This document shows positions 18,201 to 20,758 of a stretch of 20,758 nucleotides of DNA, in pieces (the first letter of the stretch is position 1; each line of letters begins with the position of its first letter). The notes beneath the pieces were generated by a model. That model saw nothing but the letters and a program-made list of their open reading frames with translations, ran no database searches and was not told the DNA's origin. The stretch is taken from contig JBBRPS010000063.1 in assembly GCA_038227745.1 (NCBI GenBank), positions 1 through 20,758 of the forward strand. Direction: 5' to 3'. Made by a program: the position numbers and the translations under genes. This DNA is from DASPXY01 sp038227745 (GTDB lineage: Bacteria > Planctomycetota > Planctomycetia > Gemmatales > Gemmataceae).

Positions 18201-20758
18201 CGCGCTCTACGCCGTCAGCCGTTCCGGCCTGGAACAACTGGACGTCAGCGGCGCCAACGCGAGCACGTCGGGGGCCTATACGCTGCAGCTGTTCGTGCCA
18301 GGCGATGTCAACCAGGACGGCAAGGTGGATGGCGTCGATGCCCAGCTCTTCGCCGCGGCCCTGGGCAGTTCCTCCGGACAGGCCCGGTACACCGTTGGCG
18401 CGGACGTCAACCGCGACGGGACGATCGACGCGGCCGATGCCCAGCTCCTTGGGGCGAACTACGGGTTCCTCGCCAACCGGCCGCCGGTGATTACGTCCAG
18501 GGACGCGCTGACCCATCAGGATCTGGAGGTCGCGGTCAACGTGGCGAGCCTGGCCACAGACCCGGAAGACGACGCGATCTACTTCCGGGTGGTGAGCGCC
18601 CAGCACGGCAGCGCCCGGTTGAGCCCGGACGGGCAGTCGGTGCTGTTCGACCCGGCGCCTGGCTACACGGGGCCGGCCAGCTTCGTGGTGCGGGCAGACG
18701 ACGGCTACGGTATCTCCGGTCCAGCCACCGTGTCGGTTCAGATCAGCAATGCACCACTTATCGGGATGGACTTCCAGAAACGGCTGCCGCGCCCGCTCGC
18801 AGGTGAGAGACAGCAGGTGACGGTGATCGGTGACTTCGCGGATCAGCGAAATGTGTCGTTGTCGGCCTCGTACCTCACCTTCACTACCTCGAACCCAGCC
18901 GTCTTCACGATCTCGACAAGCGGGCAGCTCAGCGGAATTGCCGAGGGATCGGCCGTATTGCAAGCGTCAGCCAAGGGCTTGCAGGCCACGACGGCGGTGG
19001 CGGTGGAGTTCCCAGCCATGCAGTTGGGTCAAATGTTGTACGTTTATGGGCTGGGTGTTTACCCGCAAGCCGTCTCCCTGCCCCTCAATGGAGGTCGGCG
19101 GCAGCTCCTCGTGAACCTGTTGCAGCAAGTGAATCTGGGGCCGGCGGATACGGGGACGCAGTATTTCGCGAGCAATCCGCAGGTAATCACGGTCAGCCCG
19201 CAAGGACTGATCGAGGCGGTCGGGGCGGGCGGTGCCACGGTGACGGTGATCAACGGCCCCGCGGAGTTCGTCGTCCCCGTCCTCGTGGAGGCCCCGGCCG
19301 CCGGCCCGACTGTGCTCGGGGCGCAGGGCGGCGTGGTGCAGGCCGTGGACGGAGCCATCGTGCAAGTCGCCCAGGGTGCGCTGGCCCAGCCGACCACGGT
19401 AAGCATCACTCCGATTGCGGAGGCCGACTTGCCGTTTGCCCTGCCGGACCATCTCCAGTACGTCGCGGCTTACGACCTGCAGCTGGGCGATGGGGATCTG
19501 GCGCAGCCAGTTCAGCTGGCGTTCCCAGTACCGGCGGGCACGCTGGTGGGCGAGCGGGTTTACCTCTACCGGGCAGATCAGCTGCCCACGGAGACGGGCG
19601 GGACGATGCCGGCCTGGATGCAAGTGGACGTGGCCGTCGTTGGCGCGGACGGTTTTGCCCGGACAACTTCACCGCCGTATACCGGAATCCGAAAGGCGGC
19701 CAAGATCGCCGCCATGCTCGCTAAAGCTCCGTTCCGGGGACTGATCAGCACTGTCACGGGCGTCATTTCCTTCCTGTACAACGACATTTTCTCCCCTGGG
19801 AACGTTTCGACTCTGGGGGTGGTGGAGACGCTGGCCAACGGCATCGGCCTGGGGGCCTACCTGGCGCAGGGCGGCTTTGGCATGGACATGCTCGTCGGCT
19901 TCCACCAGATGAAAGTGGTGGCAGTGCCGCGGGCGCTGGCGCCGCAGTTCTATAACATCACGGTGGCCGTGAACCAGAACGCGGTCAACGACTTTGAGAA
20001 GCAGCTCGCCAACCTCCCCTTCGACAAGCGCCCGCCGGTCATCGCCGGGATGGAGGTAAGGACTGCCCAGCACATGGTACCTCTGCTCGACATCACCGGG
20101 GAGCGCATCGGCAACGCCGGTGACGAGGTTACTGTCAAGTTCATCATGGGCGAAAAGGACGACGCCAGCGGCCAGAAGGGGGCGAAGGACATCACCGCCA
20201 CCCCACTCACGTTCAGCGACTCGGCGCTGACGGTGCAGATCCCCGATACGGTCGTCCTGGGTGTGGCGAAAGTGGTGGTCCAGCGCAAGATCAAGAACAA
20301 CACCCCAAAGGGGGACGTCCGCGTGAGCAACGAACTCCCCGTGCCGATCGACAAAACCTACGCATTCGTCGCCAAACCATCGACCGGCAGCGTGGCGGTC
20401 ATCGACGCCACGGATCCCGACCCCCTCAAGTACGACATCATCCAGGAGGTGAGGCTGGACCTCAGCCCGAGTCTGCCCCGGTTCATCGCCCTGACTCAGG
20501 ATAACACGCGCGCTTATGTCATGCGCCGCGATGGTTATCTCTCGGTGATCGACACCGTCGCCCTGCAAGAAGTCCGCACCGGGCCGGACGACATCATCCT
20601 CGGCGTTAAGCCGATCTTCCTGGGGCAAGGGGTGTTGCCCTCCGAAATCGCGCTCGACCCCAACGACCGGTTCGCCTACATCACGGACGAACTGGGCCAC
20701 GGCGGCAAGGGAGCAATCGAGGTCGTGGACATCAACCCCGCCTCGACGACGTTCGACA
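1..20758 (+). CDS. Giant multidomain extracellular-type protein (PPC/CARDB/He_PIG/RHS/dockerin), partial at both ends
   Basis: Frame 1 was read codon by codon and has no stop through 6,919 codons; base 20758 is the first base of the next codon. Start and stop both lie outside the window. The product is a chain of beta-sandwich repeats with two beta-propellers, an RHS-like segment and a dockerin; the separate domain entries give positions. I saw no cysteine codon, no nuclease, peptidase or glycosidase signature, and no signal peptide or sorting motif; the termini are missing, so their absence from the gene cannot be claimed. The composition and module set are typical of secreted or surface giant proteins, and the likely role is structural: adhesion, matrix or display scaffold. 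That role is inference. That the frame is coding is supported by recognisable domains from the first to the last line, and by very strong third-position GC. It is not a match to any named gene I can identify. Confidence 0.97.
3268..3558 (+). other. Calx-beta-like domain (residues 1090-1186)
   Basis: The core 'VHYQTADSTATAGTDY', followed by 'AAGTLIFNAGDS' and 'RTVKVYTL', is the typical middle of a Calx-beta domain, an Ig-like fold that often binds calcium in surface proteins. It starts directly after the 'AAQP' end of the last PPC-like unit, without the usual first strand (V-S-V-x-E-G). The C-terminal end 'GVGTIVYPGP' replaces the common G-T-I-x-D-D ending, so acidic calcium ligands look reduced. 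Confidence 0.75.
3559..5445 (+). repeat. Six tandem filamin-like bacterial Ig repeats (residues 1187-1815)
   Basis: Six units of about 103-107 residues start near 3559, 3871, 4189, 4498, 4810 and 5125. Each opens with a variant of 'RFVQQP', has a strand such as 'VTVQILDQFGN.V', then 'VTLAL..NPGGATLGGTTT', 'AVNGVATFSDLTLN..G.GYTLVASSAGL', and closes with 'S.PFDVTP'. These repeats are common in large secreted bacterial proteins and act as rigid spacers. The fifth unit diverges in the opening motif ('LQFAPQSF'). No enzymatic residues are evident. Confidence 0.85.
5446..9900 (+). repeat. Eleven tandem CARDB repeats (residues 1816-3300)
   Basis: Each unit begins with P-D-L-x-V-x-x-V (for example 'PDLQVTSVIAP'), continues with 'SVTWTVTNHG.G', then a W-x-D loop ('SWTDRI', 'QWTDAVFLS', 'DWFDRVYLS'), 'G.L..G.SYT', 'LP.G..G.Y.V.V.TD', and ends with N-N ('EDNNTLAF', 'EGNNATPS'). 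Starts are near 5446, 5833, 6217, 6592, 6961, 7330, 7783, 8152, 8680, 9112 and 9505. CARDB (cell adhesion related domain found in bacteria) is an Ig-like fold seen in surface and secreted proteins. Unit lengths run from about 123 to 176 residues; the sixth and especially the eighth carry insertions. This is the largest block of the protein. Confidence 0.9.
9901..10218 (+). other. PPC-like beta-sandwich domain (residues 3301-3406)
   Basis: A single divergent unit follows the last CARDB repeat. It has 'TTLSPGQERLFQITV', 'GQTLRVALTTAAD', 'NEIFLRYNDAPT' and 'LGVYYLLVRGQS', the usual order of PPC strands. It sits immediately before an IPT/TIG-like domain; this pair probably forms a junction between the CARDB array and the unclassified stretch that follows. 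Confidence 0.65.
10219..10494 (+). other. IPT/TIG-like domain (residues 3407-3498)
   Basis: 'FGITDVTPDHGGDGRYVTTT' followed by 'IHGARFDPRAIVKLIRPG', 'ATRIQAIFDLTGAPHGLYDV' and 'VINPDGQTAV' matches the IPT/TIG pattern: I-x-x-V-x-P-x-x-G, then the G-x-x-F strand and the terminal V-x-N-P-D-G hairpin. IPT/TIG domains are Ig-like folds in cell-surface and binding proteins. Confidence 0.75.
10495..11340 (+). other. Unclassified segment with helical insertion (residues 3499-3780)
   Basis: I do not recognise this segment with confidence. The first part ('GMGGPRVLSPGQGGTYDFSV' to 'VAFTFHIVAAA', roughly 10522-10956) looks like beta-rich material. From about 10966 to 11115 the sequence becomes helix-like ('TRTEFVARQTAEAQQLRAGI', 'LAADANSWAQLYLAALEQAG'), unlike the rest of the chain. 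A short hydrophobic run 'VVISLTAVLASGILAG' (about 11167-11214) and the amphipathic 'TTGNLVAFFTQVRRWYGDHP' follow. Helical inserts before the next beta module are something I recall from other giant RHS/CARDB proteins, but I cannot name a family. Confidence 0.5.
11341..12051 (+). other. Beta-rich module of unnamed type ('YTIRFENSP', residues 3781-4017)
   Basis: The segment contains 'PYTIRFENSPRAATAPGEIR', 'LDAHLDPRTFRFGDLQLGD', 'TATWLLQAIDPLTGEV', 'LLPPNDSQDHGSGFVTYTV' and 'ARARVLFNTAAPQDTATLVQ'. This order (polarised conflict of rising 'FEN' strand, D-P-x-T-F, I-D-P-x-T-G-E, L-P-P-N-D, G-x-G-x-V-x-Y and 'FNT.AP.DT') is one I recall from secreted giant proteins, usually just before an FN3-like domain as here. 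Function is unknown; I assign only a conserved structural module. Confidence 0.55.
12052..12327 (+). other. FN3/Ig-like domain (residues 4018-4109)
   Basis: 'APTTTLTATPLAPGGSAYEV' and 'WSARDDAGGSGVAHVTVYVS', then 'DGGAYTIWQR', 'AVYQGQAGHTYQFLALATDN' and 'AGNQE' follow the pattern of an FN3-like domain of the D-x-x-G-S-G-V type. It is a spacer or binding module. Confidence 0.7.
12328..12540 (+). other. Ala/Pro/Thr-rich linker (residues 4110-4180)
   Basis: Low-complexity sequence rich in A, P and T ('TPADAGAPAPAATPSTN') followed by a short helix-like stretch ('FQSVLRPFVAAAFATGIAQS' across the end). It separates the FN3-like domain from the beta-propeller and is probably flexible. Confidence 0.6.
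12541..13287 (+). other. First beta-propeller, NHL/Vgb-like (residues 4181-4429)
   Basis: Repeating blade motifs are visible: 'PVAIAALPDNSVLASGG', 'IYALALDTQGRLWAATGG', 'TQALAIDPTTGRIYVSSGKG', 'VGDLAFAPDGSLWAVAWPHN', 'DSIAFGLPGSGLDGLLFISH' and 'GDVIKTTPDGRVLLSQS'. This is about six blades of the G-x-L-W/Y type seen in NHL, SMP-30 or streptogramin-lyase-like propellers. I see no convincing catalytic residues, so a ligand- or protein-binding propeller is more likely than an enzyme. Blade count is by eye. Confidence 0.75.
13288..13623 (+). other. SbsA-type bacterial Ig-like domain, Big_5-like (residues 4430-4541)
   Basis: 'PRVAGTNPPEDALVALPRGS' then 'ISVTFDHAMDATD', 'NPANYRLTG', 'VAYSATSRTAVLTF' and 'RYVLQVGTGLKSSDGLNLAE' is a clear Big_5 pattern: P-x-x-G-A/T, V-x-F-D-x-x-M-D, N-Y-x-L and the terminal L-x-x-x-G-L-x-S-x-D-G-x-x-L. 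Confidence 0.8.
13624..13962 (+). other. DUF11-like/Ig-like domain (residues 4542-4654)
   Basis: 'VSYDVTVTNNTAYDLLAPLV' is the opening of a DUF11-like or related Ig-fold domain. It continues with 'LYFDGLRPS', 'DTGTWWVDLSPAL', 'LKAGASTTTRIITIQSP' and 'LGFKAGLLAKPYPNMAP'. It links the SbsA-type domain to the He_PIG array. Family is tentative. Confidence 0.55.
13963..16557 (+). repeat. Nine tandem putative-Ig (He_PIG)/cadherin-like repeats (residues 4655-5519)
   Basis: Nine units of about 88-117 residues start near 13963, 14236, 14515, 14785, 15136, 15439, 15742, 16012 and 16291. The typical unit is 'RPP' or 'APV', then 'EGQPL....ATDPDGDPLTY', 'LPAGATLDA.TGV..WTP', 'AGTY.V.FTV.DG' and a final strand. 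The repeated D-x-D-G-D near the middle (for example 'ATDTDGDPL', 'APDPDGDRV', 'AGDLDGDTQ') suggests calcium binding between domains, as in dystroglycan-type cadherin-like domains. The fourth unit has an insertion of about 25 residues ('GFMLPARTADGQLTPLEG'), and the fifth lacks the W-T-P motif, having 'FHFAPG' instead. Confidence 0.9.
16558..17130 (+). other. Two Ig-like domains (residues 5520-5710)
   Basis: The first (16558-16836) has 'VVIELTPSFPPTPGQKVIVH', 'VAGQVVALDAHGRATVTVDR' and 'LIEATATDADG'. The second (16837-17130) has 'GIVATVNDSNLDTWVLEWAR' and 'GFYRLRLTATDISGRTSTTE'. Both look like bacterial Ig folds that commonly precede RHS segments, as they do here. Confidence 0.65.
17131..17940 (+). 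other. Truncated RHS/YD-type segment (residues 5711-5980)
   Basis: 'FHLTRQYDSLAADRAGTLGF' followed by 'GWRLAERDT' is the opening of an RHS-type domain: x-R-x-Y-D-S, then G-F-G-W-R-L. 'LYLTLPDGRRVGFTFAP', 'YTLTAPDGTVYHLG', 'IDPDGTRLVYSDGG', 'ASGRLSGVTAPDGTEVLYFY' and 'DATGNLIAARN' follow. Only one clear YD repeat and one weak one ('NRYGYAADGTHLLTLAV') are present. The long YD barrel, the RHS-associated core and a C-terminal toxin of canonical RHS proteins are absent, because the chain goes straight into a PPC-like domain and a dockerin. So this is probably a structural or vestigial RHS unit, not a toxin-delivery cocoon. Confidence 0.75.
17941..18300 (+). other. PPC-like domain preceding the dockerin (residues 5981-6100)
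   Basis: 'ATQSGALTAGSTDRYAFVLR', 'GTVYLGVLIQAAPGSVLQPA', 'ALYAVSRSGLEQLDVSG' and 'SGAYTLQLFVPGD' form a PPC-like sandwich: G-x-L-x-x-G-x-x-D-x-Y-x-F, and a terminal G-x-Y-x-L-x-L-x-V-x-G-D. The last strand runs directly into the dockerin, a pairing I associate with planctomycete giant proteins. Confidence 0.65.
18301..18468 (+). other. Dockerin type I domain (residues 6101-6156)
   Basis: Two F-hand calcium loops are seen: 'GDVNQDGKVDGVDAQLFAAA' (18301-18360) and 'ADVNRDGTIDAADAQLLGAN' (about 18403-18462). Both keep the D-x-N-x-D-G-x-x-D-x-x-D pattern of calcium ligands. Dockerin type I normally binds a cohesin. Here both loops have A-Q-L in place of the more usual recognition residues, and the module is internal, with at least 760 residues after it. 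A matching cohesin is not in the window. Confidence 0.9.
18475..18750 (+). other. Cadherin-like (Ig_17/tandem-95-type) domain (residues 6159-6250)
   Basis: 'NRPPVITSRDALTHQD' then 'ATDPEDDAIYFRVVSAQHGS', 'LSPDGQSVLFDPAPGYTGPA' and 'SFVVRADDGYG' is the standard pattern of the cadherin-like domains of the N-x-P-P, D-P-E-x-D, Y-x-P-x-x-x-Y-x-G-x-x-S-F, D-D-G type. Confidence 0.85.
18751..19287 (+). other. Two Big_2-like Ig domains (residues 6251-6429)
   Basis: First unit: 'LTFTTSNPAVFTISTSGQLS' and 'GIAEGSAVLQASAKGLQAT'. Second unit: 'PQAVSLPLNGGRRQLLV', 'QYFASNPQVITVSPQGLIEA' and 'VGAGGATVTVING'. Both show the S-N-P-x-V-x-x-x-x-x-x-G-x-L-x-x-G-x-G-x-A-x-V pattern of Big_2 domains. Codon use is less GC-biased here: about 31 of 120 codons end in A or T at 18721-19080, against about 16 of 120 at 18181-18540. 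Confidence 0.75.
19300..19680 (+). other. ZU5-like domain (residues 6434-6560)
   Basis: 'LGAQGGVVQAVDGAIVQVAQ' and 'GALAQPTTVSITPI', then 'YDLQLGDGDLAQPVQLAFPV', 'PAGTLVGERVYLYRADQLP' and 'WMQVDVAVVGADGFARTTSP', follow the ZU5 order: G-G-x-V, D-G-x-x-V-x-V-x-x-G-A-L, P-V-x-L-x-x-P-x-P. ZU5 is best known from ankyrins and UNC-5, and bacterial surface proteins carry related domains. Assignment is by eye. Confidence 0.6.
19681..20031 (+). other. Unclassified basic and hydrophobic segment (residues 6561-6677)
   Basis: I do not recognise this segment. A basic, helix-like start ('GIRKAAKIAAMLAKAPFRG') leads into the hydrophobic 'LISTVTGVISFLYNDIF', then a Gly-rich stretch 'NGIGLGAYLAQGGFGMDM', and ends in more polar sequence ('NAVNDFEKQLANLPFDKRPP'). 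It differs from the Thr/Gly beta-sandwich character of the rest. It could be a membrane-contacting or helical packing element, but no family supports that. Confidence 0.45.
20032..20349 (+). other. TIG-like/Ig-like domain (residues 6678-6783)
   Basis: 'PPVIAGMEVRTAQHMVPL', 'DEVTVKFIMGEKDD', 'LTFSDSALTVQIPDTVVLGV' and 'VRVSNELPVPID' follow a TIG-like strand order, ending in the V-x-N-x-L-P pattern. It immediately precedes the second propeller. Tentative. Confidence 0.5.
20353..20758 (+). other. Second beta-propeller, YVTN type, cut by the window end (residues 6785-6919)
   Basis: 'AFVAKPSTGSVAVIDATDPD', 'RFIALTQDNTRAYVMRRDGY', 'LSVIDTVALQEVRTG', 'SEIALDPNDRFAYITDELGH' and 'GAIEVVDINPA' are blades of a YVTN-type propeller: A-Y-V/I-T, x-x-V-x-V-I-D, and I-A-L-D-P-x-x-x-x-A-Y-I-T. 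Roughly two to three blades lie in the window and the rest continues past its end. It is a different propeller class from the one at 12541-13287. Confidence 0.8.

Noticed and set aside
17482..18963. Minus-strand open frame of 493 residues
   Set aside because: Antisense shadow of the RHS and dockerin region with no domain of its own.

Overview
The whole window lies inside one giant protein-coding gene on the + strand. Reading frame 1 (codons starting at bases 1, 4, 7 and so on) was translated codon by codon and is open from the first base to the last: 6,919 complete codons with no stop. Neither the start codon nor the stop codon is in the window, so the protein is longer than 6,919 residues (very roughly 0.7 MDa or more). 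There is no intergenic DNA, so no promoter, ribosome binding site, terminator, RNA gene, insertion sequence or CRISPR array is expected, and none was seen. Long minus-strand open frames exist but are shadows caused by high GC and codon bias.

The DNA is very GC-rich, with a G or C in close to 90% of third positions in the blocks counted by hand. The protein is an extracellular-type mosaic rich in Gly, Ala, Thr, Val and Asp, with no cysteine seen. The mix of PPC-like, CARDB, putative-Ig (He_PIG), RHS-type and dockerin type I modules in one huge polypeptide suggests Planctomycetota (Gemmata/Isosphaera-like). This is inference from architecture; other high-GC bacteria with giant surface proteins remain possible.

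Layout: (1) 1-3267, eleven PPC-like beta-sandwich repeats, mostly alternating between two subtypes; (2) 3268-3558, one Calx-beta-like domain; (3) 3559-5445, six filamin-like Ig repeats; (4) 5446-9900, eleven CARDB repeats; (5) 9901-10494, a PPC-like domain and an IPT/TIG-like domain; (6) 10495-12540, a poorly recognised stretch with a helical insertion, then a conserved-looking beta module, an FN3/Ig-like domain and a low-complexity linker; (7) 12541-13287, a first beta-propeller; (8) 13288-13962, an SbsA-type Ig-like domain and a DUF11-like domain; (9) 13963-16557, nine He_PIG/cadherin-like repeats; (10) 16558-17130, two more Ig-like domains; (11) 17131-17940, a truncated RHS/YD segment; (12) 17941-18468, a PPC-like domain and a two-repeat dockerin; (13) 18475-19287, a cadherin-like domain and two Big_2-like domains; (14) 19300-20349, a ZU5-like domain, a hydrophobic/basic unclassified segment and a TIG-like domain; (15) 20353 to the end, the opening blades of a YVTN-type second beta-propeller.

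The most plausible reading is a secreted or cell-surface giant scaffold or adhesin, with long stiff arrays of beta-sandwich domains separating possible interaction modules (two propellers, dockerin, RHS segment). No catalytic domain was identified. Signal peptide, secretion and anchoring signals would lie outside the window.
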